A stretch of 25,544 bases of DNA from an uncultured Candidatus Saccharibacteria bacterium (GCA_903836325.1 CAILQE010000047.1:1-25544); one strand, 5' to 3'. Counted from the stretch's first letter, positions 1 to 7,776 are shown. Translations and numbers: made by a program. Notes: generated by a model from the sequence alone, not told the origin.

Positions 1-1089
1 GAACTTACCAACTTCGTTCCAACTGCTACTCACATAGAACAATATGCGGACATAGTTGCACAAAAAGCAATGCGAAGAAAGCTTATCACCATTTCTTCAG
101 AAATTGGAGATTTAGTTCAAGATGAATCCAAAGAACTTAGAGAATTAATTGAAGAAGCTGAAACAAGATTATTCAATGTATCTAACCAACACGTTAAACA
201 AAACATTGTAAGTATTGAATCTATACTTGCAGATAGCTTCGAAAGACTAGATGAACTGCATAGGGATAAAAGTAAAATTAGAGGCGTACCAACTGGATTC
301 AAAGATTTAGATGATATCTTAGCTGGTTTCCAAAAAAGTGATCTAGTTATTCTCGCAGCTCGACCTTCCATGGGTAAAACTGCACTTGCTCTAAACTTCG
401 CTCATAACATAGCTACAAAATCCAACCAACCAGTTATATATTTCAGTCTGGAAATGAGTAAAGAGCAGTTAGTAGACAGGCTGCTTTCTATGGAATCTGG
501 AGTTGATGCCTGGGCACTTAGAACAGGTAACCTAAACGATACAGATTTCGAAAAAATTGGTAATGCTATGGGTAGTTTAAGTGAAGCTCCGATATATATC
601 GATGACACCCCAGGTATTACAGTTAGTGAATTAAGAACTAAAGCTAGAAGAGAGGCACACAAACATCCATTAGGAATTATTATAGTAGACTATTTGCAGC
701 TTATGAGTGGAGGTAGTAAATTCGGTGGAGATTCTAACCGAGTGCAGGAAGTTAGTGAAATCTCTAGAGGACTGAAAGGAATAGCTAGGGAATTAAATGT
801 ACCGGTAATAGCTCTTTCACAGCTTAGCCGTTCCGTAGAAAACAGATCGCCGCAAATACCTCAGTTAGCCGACCTTAGGGAATCTGGATCTATTGAGCAA
901 GATGCCGACGTGGTAGCATTCATTTATAGGGAAGAGTTCTATAAGCCAGATACTGATCGAAAGAAAATTACAGATATCTTTATTAAAAAGCACAGAAATG
1001 GTCCTACAGGCGGAGCTGAATTATACTTCGATAACGAGAAGCAGCGCTTCAGATCTATAGATAAAAGACACAGTGAATCCTCCAACTAA
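1..1089 (+). CDS. dnaB: Replicative DNA helicase DnaB (5' end outside window)
   Basis: Hexameric 5'-3' replicative helicase that unwinds DNA at the fork with ATP. The frame is open from base 1, and the residues before the first internal ATG (position 70) read like the end of the DnaB N-terminal domain (NFVPTATHIEQYADIV, then QKAMRRKLI). The gene therefore starts before the window; the ATG at 70 is not its start. About 362 residues are visible of roughly 450 expected. After the linker comes the RecA-like domain: Walker A ARPSMGKT, the family-typical YFSLEMSKEQL, Walker B IIIVDYLQLM, then LSQLSRSVENR, DLRESGSIEQDAD and the C-terminal KHRNGPTG. No intein is visible in the part seen. It ends with TAA just before the promoter of the next gene. 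Identification is secure. Confidence 0.97.
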   Translation, partial: ELTNFVPTATHIEQYADIVAQKAMRRKLITISSEIGDLVQDESKELRELIEEAETRLFNVSNQHVKQNIVSIESILADSFERLDELHRDKSKIRGVPTGFKDLDDILAGFQKSDLVILAARPSMGKTALALNFAHNIATKSNQPVIYFSLEMSKEQLVDRLLSMESGVDAWALRTGNLNDTDFEKIGNAMGSLSEAPIYIDDTPGITVSELRTKARREAHKHPLGIIIVDYLQLMSGGSKFGGDSNRVQEVSEISRGLKGIARELNVPVIALSQLSRSVENRSPQIPQLADLRESGSIEQDADVVAFIYREEFYKPDTDRKKITDIFIKKHRNGPTGGAELYFDNEKQRFRSIDKRHSESSN

Positions 1090-1091
1090 GG

Positions 1092-1097
1092 TATAAT
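1092..1097 (+). promoter_or_regulatory. -10 element for leaderless PMT-like gene
   Basis: Perfect TATAAT, beginning 2 nt after the dnaB stop and ending 8 nt before the ATG at 1106. RNA should start at or within about 2 nt of the ATG. No good -35 hexamer lies 16-18 nt upstream. The 12-mer GGTATAATATAA recurs exactly before the DHH gene (3268-3279). Confidence 0.7.
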
Positions 1098-1105
1098 ATA
1101 AATTA

Positions 1106-2329
1106 ATGAAAAAGCTTAAAAGTTTTAAGTTAAGTAGCCCAAAAAACATTTTTAAAAAAATTAAAAAACTAGACTGGAAAACCTTTCTTAAGTTCGTTCC
1201 TTTAATTGCCTTGTTTATATATCTATACATTTACAAGCTTTCTATATTAATGCCAAATCTTTCAATTACCGAAAGGTTAATAAATGTCCCAAAATTAGGA
1301 ATAAATTCAATAATTAATGATCCTAGATATTTACCAATTAAATTTGTTAAATATATATTTGGTCTTACTAGCACATCTGTTAGTGTATTTGAAATTAGAT
1401 TAGCATCAGTTGTCTTCGGACTACTTACTATTTTCATGATTTATGAAATTACCAGATCCTGGCTTGGAAGAAGAGCTGCAGTAATAGGCACAATATTATT
1501 TAGCTTTAGCGCATGGACACTACATGTATCACGAATTGGAACATATTCAATTATGTACATGTTTTCAGTAACTCTATTTATTTATTCACTTAACATGTTA
1601 AAGAAATACTATTTGAATAAGAAATATTTCCTTATCATCACTGCTATTATTTGGCCACTTCTTATAACTGTTCCTGGAATGATTTACTTCATTGTTTACG
1701 CATTAATTAGACATAAGAAAGAGATTAAGGAAGGACTTAAGAATATTGGCAAGCTTACTTCATTAAATATTTTTAGTTTAATTATCTTAATTGGAATATT
1801 TGTTAAATATTTAATTACATCACCAGTTAATATATTGAATGCTTTTTATTTACCGACAACAATTCATAAGCTAAGTCTATTTCCAGTTAATTTACTGAAA
1901 ACTATTTATCATCTATTTATATTAGGACCTAATACTCCGGAGATATGGATGAATAAAGCTCCAGTATTAGATTTATTAGTTTTAATGAGCGCCCTGTTCG
2001 GTATGTACTTCTATTTTAATCACCGTAATAAAGGACCAGCTTATTTACTTTTTTATACATTCGTTATAGCAACTATTCTAACTGCATTAAATAATCCTAA
2101 TGACCCGAGTCTTATTCTACCAATGATATATTTATTCTCAGCGACAGGAATAGCTCTATTCTTGCAAAGATGGCTTGGTGTATTTCCTAGAAACCCAATT
2201 GCTAAGGTTTTAGGCATAGGAGCGATACTTCTCTTAGTGTCATTAAGCACAATATATAACTACCGATCATATTTCGTAGCATGGCCACATAATCAATATA
2301 CAAAATCCTACTTTATATCTAACTCTTAG
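1106..2329 (+). CDS. Polytopic membrane protein, GT-C / PMT-like glycosyltransferase
   Basis: 407 residues: a basic, Lys-rich cytoplasmic N-terminus (about 1-30) followed by many hydrophobic helices. The stretch FEIRLASVVFGLLTI, then RRAAVIGTILFSFSAWTLHVSR, resembles helices 3-4 of PMT_2/GT39 glycosyltransferases, which transfer sugars from polyprenyl-phosphate donors on the outer membrane face. The usual acidic DE/DD motif in the first outside loop is not evident: the loop holds MPNLSITERLINVPKLG and only a single Glu. Catalytic activity is therefore uncertain. The start follows from a -10 box 8 nt upstream and the absence of a ribosome site. Its position between dnaB and ybaB-recR says little about its role. 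It could instead be an inactive relative or an envelope-assembly protein. Confidence 0.6.
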   Translation: MKKLKSFKLSSPKNIFKKIKKLDWKTFLKFVPLIALFIYLYIYKLSILMPNLSITERLINVPKLGINSIINDPRYLPIKFVKYIFGLTSTSVSVFEIRLASVVFGLLTIFMIYEITRSWLGRRAAVIGTILFSFSAWTLHVSRIGTYSIMYMFSVTLFIYSLNMLKKYYLNKKYFLIITAIIWPLLITVPGMIYFIVYALIRHKKEIKEGLKNIGKLTSLNIFSLIILIGIFVKYLITSPVNILNAFYLPTTIHKLSLFPVNLLKTIYHLFILGPNTPEIWMNKAPVLDLLVLMSALFGMYFYFNHRNKGPAYLLFYTFVIATILTALNNPNDPSLILPMIYLFSATGIALFLQRWLGVFPRNPIAKVLGIGAILLLVSLSTIYNYRSYFVAWPHNQYTKSYFISNS

Positions 2330-2331
2330 AT

Positions 2332-2359
2332 TGATACAATATATCTTAGAAATAAGGAG
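2332..2359 (+). promoter_or_regulatory. Extended -10 promoter plus Shine-Dalgarno for ybaB-recR
   Basis: TGA-TACAAT (2332-2340) is an extended -10 with a partial -35 TTTATA at 2312-2317 (17-nt gap). The leader of about 20 nt carries AAGGAG (2354-2359), 6 nt before the ATG at 2366. It contrasts with the leaderless promoters nearby. Confidence 0.6.
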
Positions 2360-2365
2360 TTTTAT

Positions 2366-2656
2366 ATGAATAGATTTGATCAGGCAAAAATGTTAATGAA
2401 AGTTCGAAAGATTCAGAAGGAACTTGAAAGACAGATTATTACAGTAGAAAAAGGTGATGGTGCGGTAAAAGTAGATATCACTGGAGAACAGAAATTAAAA
2501 AAAATCCACATAGATAAAGACAAAGTAGATTTTGAAGATGTCGAACAACTAGAAATGTGGCTAGAAGAAGCGGTTAAAGAAGCCATTAACACCTCTCAAA
2601 AGATTGCAGCTGAAAAGATGCAACCAATGATGGGCGCTCTTAACCTAGGAATGTAA
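2366..2656 (+). CDS. ybaB: YbaB/EbfC family nucleoid-associated DNA-binding protein
   Basis: 96-residue protein of the small YbaB/EbfC family: dimeric DNA-binding proteins found with recR in most bacteria. Visible features are an N-terminal helix (FDQAKMLMKVRKIQKELERQ), a central beta region (VKVDITGEQKLKKIHIDKD) and a C-terminal helix with the typical EAVKEAINTSQKIAAEKM and the end MMGALNLGM. Length and pattern fit the family. The start is fixed by a strong AAGGAG 6 nt upstream. recR starts 4 nt after its stop, so the two are almost certainly co-transcribed. The dnaX gene that often precedes this pair is not adjacent here. Confidence 0.93.
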   Translation: MNRFDQAKMLMKVRKIQKELERQIITVEKGDGAVKVDITGEQKLKKIHIDKDKVDFEDVEQLEMWLEEAVKEAINTSQKIAAEKMQPMMGALNLGM

Positions 2657-2660
2657 TTAT

Positions 2661-3266
2661 ATGGATAACTTGCCACCCGCTCTAAAAGAGTTGGTTGACG
2701 CGTTCAAATTACTTCCAGGAGTTGGGAGTAGATCTGCTGAAAGATATGCATACAGCATACTTAAAAAAAATCCTAAAGTAGCTTCTGAGTTATCTCGTGC
2801 TCTAGAAGAACTTCATGATGGAGTGGGATACTGTGAAATTACCTTTGCTCTCGTAGGAAAGGGTGAAAAACAATCTCAACTTTATACAGATCCAATGCGA
2901 GACAAGACTGTAGTTTTGGTAGTAGCTGAACCACTTGACGTTATAACCATTGAGAATACCGGAATGTATAAGGGTACTTACCATGTGCTCGGCGGACTCG
3001 TATCTCCAATAGATAATATAGGACCTGAAGAATTAAGAATGAAGGAACTAGTAAGTAGAGTATCTAAAGATAATGTAAAAGAAATCATACTAGCTACTAA
3101 TGCTAGCGTAGAAGGCGAAAGTACAGCTCTTTATTTAAAACAGCAGTTAGAGCCTACTAACGTTAAAATAACCAGATTAGCTCGTGGAATACCAATTGGT
3201 GTAGATATTGAATATACTGACCATATTACTCTTGGTCGAGCTCTAGAGGGTCGACAAGACCTATAG
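2661..3266 (+). CDS. recR: Recombination mediator RecR, zinc-finger cysteines lost
   Basis: RecR works with RecF/RecO to load RecA at single-strand gaps. At 201 residues it has normal length. Order: helix-hairpin-helix region (LPGVGSRSAERYAY, residues 18-31), the region that normally holds a C4 zinc finger (about 57-82), a Toprim domain (VVLVVAEPLDVITIENTG; ILATNASVEGESTALYL) and the C-terminal ARGIPIGVDIEYTD...LGRALEGR. In the finger only Cys58 remains; the other three expected cysteines are absent, although the loop length is kept. The Toprim acidic residues and the C-terminal Walker-B-like segment are intact, so the protein looks functional but zinc-free. It lies 4 nt downstream of ybaB. 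Confidence 0.95.
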   Translation: MDNLPPALKELVDAFKLLPGVGSRSAERYAYSILKKNPKVASELSRALEELHDGVGYCEITFALVGKGEKQSQLYTDPMRDKTVVLVVAEPLDVITIENTGMYKGTYHVLGGLVSPIDNIGPEELRMKELVSRVSKDNVKEIILATNASVEGESTALYLKQQLEPTNVKITRLARGIPIGVDIEYTDHITLGRALEGRQDL

Positions 3267-3274
3267 GGTATAAT
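3267..3274 (+). promoter_or_regulatory. -10 element for leaderless DHH gene
   Basis: TATAAT at 3269-3274 starts 3 nt after the recR stop and ends 7 nt before the ATG at 3282, so the predicted transcript begins at the start codon. No Shine-Dalgarno and no convincing -35 are visible. It shares GGTATAATATAA with the promoter at 1091-1102. Confidence 0.7.
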
Positions 3275-3281
3275 ATAAGTA

Positions 3282-4310
3282 ATGGACAAAACAAAATTAG
3301 ATAAATTTAAAAACCTTATAGATAATGCTGACAAAATAGTTATTATTCAAGCCGATAATCCAGACGGGGACTCTCTTGGTAGTTCTATAGCATTAGAACA
3401 AATTCTTACTAATTTAGGCAAAGATGCATACATGTACTGCTCAGTAGATGTCCCTACTTATCTTAGATATATTCCAGCATGGAGTAGAGTTCAAAAGGAA
3501 CTACCTCACGATTTTGATTTAGGTATAATCGTTGATACTTCAACCATGACTTTACTTGAGAACATGGATTCTATGAAAATGGCACAGATTAAATCTACAC
3601 CTAGTATTATGCTTGATCATCACGTTTCTGATGCAACTATTGATTTTACATCTCTTTATATTAATGAAGGTACCGTATCAACTGGTGAACTTATTTTTGA
3701 TATAGCTAAGCATCTTGGATATGAGATGAACATGGAAGCCAAAGAAGCTATTATGACTACAATACTTTCCGACAGTCTTGGACTTACTACGCCTAATGTT
3801 AAGTCTAGCGCAATTAGAGTTGTAGCCGAACTTGTAGACATGGGGGTAAGTATTAGCACCCTTGAAGACAAAAGAAGAGAAACATATAGAAAGAGCCTAG
3901 ATCTCATTCACTACAAAGGTCGTTTGCTAGAAAGAATCGAAACCTTTCTGGATAATCAACTAGCGATGGTTACAATTACTTATGATGAAATAATTAAATT
4001 CTCACCACTATACAACCCACCTATGCTAATTATGGAAGATATGCGGCTAATCGAAGGTAATAAAATTATAGTTGCTCTTAAAACATACAATGATGGACGA
4101 ATATTAGGAAAAGTAAGATCACAAAACGGCTGTCCTATAGCCGAAAAGCTTGCAAGTAGTTTTGGTGGTGGAGGACATGATTATTCATCTGGTTTTAAAA
4201 CATATGACTATAAAGATGTTAATGACCTTAAAAGAGAAATAATATCAAAAACAAATGAGCTTCTTGAAGAAGAAAGAAAAAAGAATGAAATTATACAATA
4301 CCCTAACTAG
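3282..4310 (+). CDS. DHH/DHHA1 family phosphoesterase (NrnA-like oligoribonuclease/PAP phosphatase)
   Basis: 342 residues, the length of NrnA-type bifunctional nano-RNase/pAp phosphatases, which degrade 2-5-nt RNA and pAp in the cytoplasm using Mn2+. Motif I is NPDGDSLGS (Asp28, Asp30), motif II IIVDTS (Asp85) and motif III LDHHVSD (112-114). The C-terminal DHHA1 domain has the glycine-rich FGGGGHDYSSGF (295-299). The His that usually precedes motif I (HxxPDxD) is replaced: the sequence reads QADNPDGD. The exact substrate (nano-RNA, pAp or cyclic dinucleotide) cannot be told from sequence. It is preceded by its own -10 box, and its last 26 nt overlap the start of cysS. Confidence 0.88.
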   Translation: MDKTKLDKFKNLIDNADKIVIIQADNPDGDSLGSSIALEQILTNLGKDAYMYCSVDVPTYLRYIPAWSRVQKELPHDFDLGIIVDTSTMTLLENMDSMKMAQIKSTPSIMLDHHVSDATIDFTSLYINEGTVSTGELIFDIAKHLGYEMNMEAKEAIMTTILSDSLGLTTPNVKSSAIRVVAELVDMGVSISTLEDKRRETYRKSLDLIHYKGRLLERIETFLDNQLAMVTITYDEIIKFSPLYNPPMLIMEDMRLIEGNKIIVALKTYNDGRILGKVRSQNGCPIAEKLASSFGGGGHDYSSGFKTYDYKDVNDLKREIISKTNELLEEERKKNEIIQYPN

Positions 4311-5682
4311 AAAAGTAGATAAATTTAGACCAATAAGAAAAAGAACTGTGACTCTGTATACCTGTGGTCCAACAGTTTATGATCACGCGCACATCGGACA
4401 TTGGTTCACCTACATAAGAATGGATCTATTGGTTAGAACATTGGAAGCTAACGGATATAAGGTTATATGGGAATTAAATATTACCGACGTTGGACATTTA
4501 ACATCCGATGAAGATACCGGTGAAGACAAACTAGAAAAAGGAGCTAAAAGAGAAGGTAAGACTGCATGGGAAGTTGCTAAGTATTACGAAAAGGAATTCA
4601 TAAGTGAGATGCAACTACTTAATATTAGGAAACCATCTTATTTAGTTAGAGCTACCGATCACATCAAGGAACAGATAAGTTTAATTCAAACACTTGAAAA
4701 AAAAGGTTATACATACAAGATTAGTGACGGAATATATTATGATACTTCAAAATTTAAGAAATACGCTAATTTCGCTAAATTAGATTTAGACGAACAACAG
4801 GCTGGTGCTAGAGTAGAATTTAATCCAGAAAAAAGAAACAAGACAGATTTCGCACTTTGGAAATTTAGTCCAGAAGATCAAAAAAGAGACATGCAATGGG
4901 ATAGCCCATGGGGAATAGGATTTCCTGGATGGCATATTGAATGTTCTGCAATGGCATTAAGTTATCTTGGCGAAACAATAGATATCCATGCCGGGGGAAT
5001 AGATCATATTCCAGTTCATCACACTAATGAAATAGCCCAAAGTGAAGCAGCTACAGGAAAAAAACTTGCAAACTACTGGATGCACTCCAATCACATAAGC
5101 GTAGATGGGCAGAAGATATCTAAATCTTTAGGAAACTCTATAACTCTCAAAGACATAGAAAAGAATAATTATAGCCCAGAAGACCTAAGACTGTTAGTTT
5201 TAGAATCAAGCTACATGACACAAAGTAAATTTAGTTATGACGCTCTTAGCTCAGCGAAGAAAAGATTAGAAGACTTATATGCAGTTAGTGTTCTTAGATA
5301 TCAGGCGAATAAAAATTTTAAGAGACAAAAAGTATATCTAAGAAAATTCGATAAAGATTTACTACTAGCAATGTCAAACAATCTAGATAGTCCTAAAGTA
5401 ATGGTTCTTCTAAGTGAATTTACTAAGAAATTTTTGGACAATGGAATTAATATTAAAGATCTCAAGGAATTTAATAAAACCATAAAAAACATGGATGAAC
5501 TATTAGGACTTAAAAACGTTGACCTTAAAGACATCTCAATTGAGAATAAGAAACTTATTGAAGAAAGAGTTATCGCTAAACAAAATAACGATTATAAGAA
5601 ATCTGATGAGATTAGAAATGAATTATTAAAAAGAAGAATTGGACTTAGAGATAAAGAAACTAGTAACTGGTATTATCTTTAG
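4285..5682 (+). CDS. cysS: Cysteinyl-tRNA synthetase
   Basis: Class I aminoacyl-tRNA synthetase charging tRNA-Cys. 465 residues from the ATG at 4285, giving the standard N-terminus MKLYNTLTRKVDKF; an upstream in-frame ATG at 4255 would add 10 residues with no homology to the family. Zinc ligands are visible: Cys27 (YTCGPTVYD), Cys220 (IECSAMA), His245 (PVHHTNE) and Glu249. The nucleotide-binding signatures are HIGH (36-39) and KISKS (277-281, a normal KMSKS variant). The C-terminal helical DALR region follows, with the family-typical tail KKSDEIRNELLKRRIGLRD. The start lies inside the DHH gene (26-nt overlap), so the two are translationally coupled. The 3' end overlaps the convergent AI-2E gene by 23 nt with no terminator hairpin. 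Confidence 0.97.
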   Translation: MKLYNTLTRKVDKFRPIRKRTVTLYTCGPTVYDHAHIGHWFTYIRMDLLVRTLEANGYKVIWELNITDVGHLTSDEDTGEDKLEKGAKREGKTAWEVAKYYEKEFISEMQLLNIRKPSYLVRATDHIKEQISLIQTLEKKGYTYKISDGIYYDTSKFKKYANFAKLDLDEQQAGARVEFNPEKRNKTDFALWKFSPEDQKRDMQWDSPWGIGFPGWHIECSAMALSYLGETIDIHAGGIDHIPVHHTNEIAQSEAATGKKLANYWMHSNHISVDGQKISKSLGNSITLKDIEKNNYSPEDLRLLVLESSYMTQSKFSYDALSSAKKRLEDLYAVSVLRYQANKNFKRQKVYLRKFDKDLLLAMSNNLDSPKVMVLLSEFTKKFLDNGINIKDLKEFNKTIKNMDELLGLKNVDLKDISIENKKLIEERVIAKQNNDYKKSDEIRNELLKRRIGLRDKETSNWYYL

Positions 5683-6787
5683 GAGTAATTGATTCTTTAA
5701 ATTCTTTTGCGTCTAGATAATTCTTAGATCTTAGATATTCTAATAATATAATTCTTAGACAACCCGCAACCGGAATAGATACTAAACCTCCAAGCAGTCC
5801 ACCAAAGCTCACTCCAACTATTAGTGAACTAAAAACAAGGAAAGGGCTCATGTTTGTTGTATTGGCTTGAATCTTTGGCTGAATAACGTAATTTTCAAAC
5901 TGAAGATAAAGTATATAGTAAGCAAGAATTATTAATGCAGCTGGAATAGATGTGAATAATGCTACTGTCGTTATAATAACTGCTCCAATACTGTGACCTA
6001 TCATAGGTATAAGGCCACAAATAAATACTAGTAGTATTAACGCCATAGGGTAGCTAATATGAAGAATAAATAGTGCAGGTGTAATTAGCGCAGTTGCTAT
6101 TAGCGCTAGAGCAACTTGTCCATTAATGTAACCCTTTATAACCTTATACATGTCTTCGGTAAGTTCTCTAACCATATCTTTTCGCCTTCCAGGCACAATG
6201 CCCCTTAGGAACTTAACCCATCTAGGTCCCTCAACTAACAACATGAATGTCATAACAAGAACTGTAAGTAATGCAAAAACACTGCTTCCTACTGCGGATA
6301 ATGTAGTGAAAGCATTTCCTCCAATATTGTGTGCCCTAGATCCAAACTGATTAGATATAGCAGTTACTTGGCTACCTAAATGATATTTTCGAATAAAGTT
6401 ACCTATGCTGCCATCTTGATTTCTAAACTCATCTATAAGATGGGGAGCTTGAGCTATCAATCGATCAGTTTGTTTAACTAGGGGAGGTGCAACCAAAGAT
6501 ATAAAAACTCCTAAGACTACGACCACTAAAAGATAAGACAGGGCAGTCCCTAGAGCTCTACTACCTTTTTTCTTACCAGGTACCAATGAAGCAATTTTGC
6601 TGACAGGTGCATTTAATGCGAGAGCTAGGAATACTGAGAGTCCTATTAAGAATAAGGCGTGTGCAGCTTTATGAAAGAATGTGTGAAGTAAGAATAAGGC
6701 GCCAATAAAAATACCAAGTTTAATGAAGGTTTCAAAACTTACCTTTATATCCATAACCTCGTTATCATTTTTATATAATTTAAACAT
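5660..6787 (-). CDS. AI-2E family transporter-like membrane protein
   Basis: 375 residues, a normal length for the AI-2E transporter family (PF01594; members include TqsA and Na+/H+-antiporter-type proteins). The pattern fits: paired N-terminal helices (IKLGIFIGALFLLHTFF; ALFLIGLSVFLALALN), another helix pair, a soluble middle part (LIAQAPHLIDEFR...), then helices with PMALILLVFICGLIPMIGHSIGAVI and YYILYLQFENYVIQPKI, and a final GGLLGGLVSIPVAG. The substrate is unknown; quorum-signal transport is not implied by the name. The start is either the ATG at 6787 or the internal Met12 (6754); the upstream -10 permits either. The 3' end overlaps cysS in the opposite direction. Confidence 0.9.
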   Translation of the reverse strand: MFKLYKNDNEVMDIKVSFETFIKLGIFIGALFLLHTFFHKAAHALFLIGLSVFLALALNAPVSKIASLVPGKKKGSRALGTALSYLLVVVVLGVFISLVAPPLVKQTDRLIAQAPHLIDEFRNQDGSIGNFIRKYHLGSQVTAISNQFGSRAHNIGGNAFTTLSAVGSSVFALLTVLVMTFMLLVEGPRWVKFLRGIVPGRRKDMVRELTEDMYKVIKGYINGQVALALIATALITPALFILHISYPMALILLVFICGLIPMIGHSIGAVIITTVALFTSIPAALIILAYYILYLQFENYVIQPKIQANTTNMSPFLVFSSLIVGVSFGGLLGGLVSIPVAGCLRIILLEYLRSKNYLDAKEFKESITPKDNTSY

Positions 6788-6805
6788 AATTATTTATATA
6801 TCTTT

Positions 6806-6814
6806 ATTATATCA
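6806..6814 (-). promoter_or_regulatory. Extended -10 promoter of AI-2E gene
   Basis: On the minus strand TGA-TATAAT, an extended -10 that ends 18 nt before the ATG at 6787. The implied leader is about 10-12 nt without a clear Shine-Dalgarno. It is divergent from the tRNA promoter at 6830-6858. Confidence 0.55.
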
Positions 6815-6829
6815 GAAGCTATTCCTAAC

Positions 6830-6858
6830 TTGTTAAAAAAGGCATTTTAAGGTAAAAT
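6830..6858 (+). promoter_or_regulatory. Promoter of tRNA-Gln
   Basis: TTGTTA (6830-6835) and TAAAAT (6853-6858) with an exact 17-nt gap. The predicted RNA start near 6865 is about 7 nt before the mature tRNA 5' end. It is one of the few conventional two-box promoters in the window. Confidence 0.6.
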
Positions 6859-6871
6859 CTACTAGAGTTAA

Positions 6872-6946
6872 TAGGGCGTCGCCAAGTGGTAAGGCACTGG
6901 GTTTTGATCCCAGCATTCGGGGGTTCGAATCCCTCCGCCCTAGCCA
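6872..6946 (+). tRNA. tRNA-Gln (anticodon UUG)
   Basis: A complete 75-nt cloverleaf can be folded by hand. Acceptor TAGGGCG/CGCCCTA (with the weak U1-A72 pair typical of bacterial tRNA-Gln), D arm GCC/GGC, anticodon stem CTGGG/CCCAG around the loop TTTTGAT (anticodon TTG at 6904-6906), a 5-nt variable loop, T arm GGGGG/CCCTC with loop TTCGAAT, discriminator G and genome-encoded CCA. It reads CAA and CAG. Confidence 0.96.
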
Positions 6947-6955
6947 ATCAATTTG

Positions 6956-7525
6956 TCACAATCCTTCACTAGAGATATTATTATCTAGCACAAAACTCAT
7001 AAGGGCATTCTCAACTCTATCTATTCCATATCGATAATCTGTCCAACTTATAGGAGGAACGTGCTTAAATCTATCAAAATCCTCAGTACCATCATATTTC
7101 GTATAGATTAACGAAATATTATTCTTACTTCCTTGAACCTTACCACCAAAATTATAGTATCCTATTCTCCCGTCAATACTCAATAAGTTGCCATCATTTC
7201 TTACAGAAATTTTCCAACCAGAAAATTCATCTTTTAAATTACGACTAATTTCATCTAACGTTTTATATGTTTTCCTAGAAAACATATTCTTTTTCATAAG
7301 ACTATAATTTTTTGTTTCTTCATAAATCCTGAAATTTGTTTTAGTTATCTGGGCTTCAGTAGCCCGAACTGCAATAATTCCAGCAACTCTAATCAAATTA
7401 GCCTTTTTTTCATCTTCTAGTTTTGCTAATTCAACTAAATTAACCTGATTATTTTTTAGATACTCACTAGCCTCAAATATTCTTCGTTCTCTAATTTGAT
7501 CTATTTTTTCGCCAAATTCACTCAT
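6956..7525 (-). CDS. Hypothetical protein, 189 aa
   Basis: I do not recognise this protein. It is soluble, with no signal peptide or membrane helix. The N-terminal half is charged and helical (EKIDQIRERRIFEASEYLKNN, then VELAKLEDEKKANLIRVAGI). The C-terminal half looks like beta strands (WKISVRNDGNLLSIDGRIGYYNFGG) and ends in another helix. A near-consensus promoter places transcription at or next to the start codon, supporting expression. It lies convergent to tRNA-Gln (10-nt gap) and next to a glycosyltransferase fossil, so it may be part of an accessory segment. The function is unknown and I do not propose one. Confidence 0.72.
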   Translation of the reverse strand: MSEFGEKIDQIRERRIFEASEYLKNNQVNLVELAKLEDEKKANLIRVAGIIAVRATEAQITKTNFRIYEETKNYSLMKKNMFSRKTYKTLDEISRNLKDEFSGWKISVRNDGNLLSIDGRIGYYNFGGKVQGSKNNISLIYTKYDGTEDFDRFKHVPPISWTDYRYGIDRVENALMSFVLDNNISSEGL

Positions 7526-7531
7526 AATCTA

Positions 7532-7560
7532 TATATACAATCATATATATGTTTTGTCAA
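7532..7560 (-). promoter_or_regulatory. Consensus promoter of 189-aa gene, leaderless
   Basis: On the minus strand TTGACA (7555-7560), a 17-nt gap and TATATA (7532-7537), then only 6 nt (TAGATT) to the ATG at 7525. This is the best -35/-10 pair in the window, and it again predicts a leaderless mRNA. Confidence 0.75.
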
Positions 7561-7575
7561 TTATTTTGATCTTGA

Positions 7576-7776
7576 TTTTCTTTTATTGCTTTAAGCGAAC
7601 AACTAAAACATATCAACACTCATTTCTATAACGCAATTAACATGCATAGAGATATTAACTAAGTTCAATCCAACGAGATTAGTTCTCTACGAGAACAAAT
7701 CGATGGAATGATTAACTCTAAGTCCTGGAGAATTACTGAGCCATTACGAATATTAAATAAGAAATATGATAAATAA
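7576..7776 (+). pseudogene. Decayed C-terminal tail of a glycosyltransferase-type protein (SWRxTxPLR motif)
   Basis: In the frame of 7681, bases 7663-7776 read VQSNEISSLREQIDG, then MINSKSWRITEPLR, then ILNKKYDK and a TAA stop. A coiled-coil-like run ending in S-x-SW+xTxPLR is a recurrent element at domain junctions and C-termini of multi-domain glycosyltransferases, methyltransferases and O-antigen/rhamnan proteins. Upstream in the same frame the text continues as ALSEQLKHINTHFYN and NAINMHRDIN, interrupted by TAA (7660-7662) and bounded by TGA (7573-7575). There is no start codon or ribosome site in a usable place and no catalytic domain, so this is a remnant. It fills most of the 365-nt gap between the 189-aa gene and the P-type ATPase gene; bases 7777-7873 show nothing further. 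Confidence 0.6.

Noticed and set aside
4255..4284. Earlier ATG for cysS
   Set aside because: The added residues (SFLKKKEKR) are the DHH gene read in another frame; CysRS homology starts at the ATG at 4285.
6872..6946. tRNA-Gln 3' end as an integration site
   Set aside because: I found no second copy of the T-arm/acceptor sequence and no integrase in the window.
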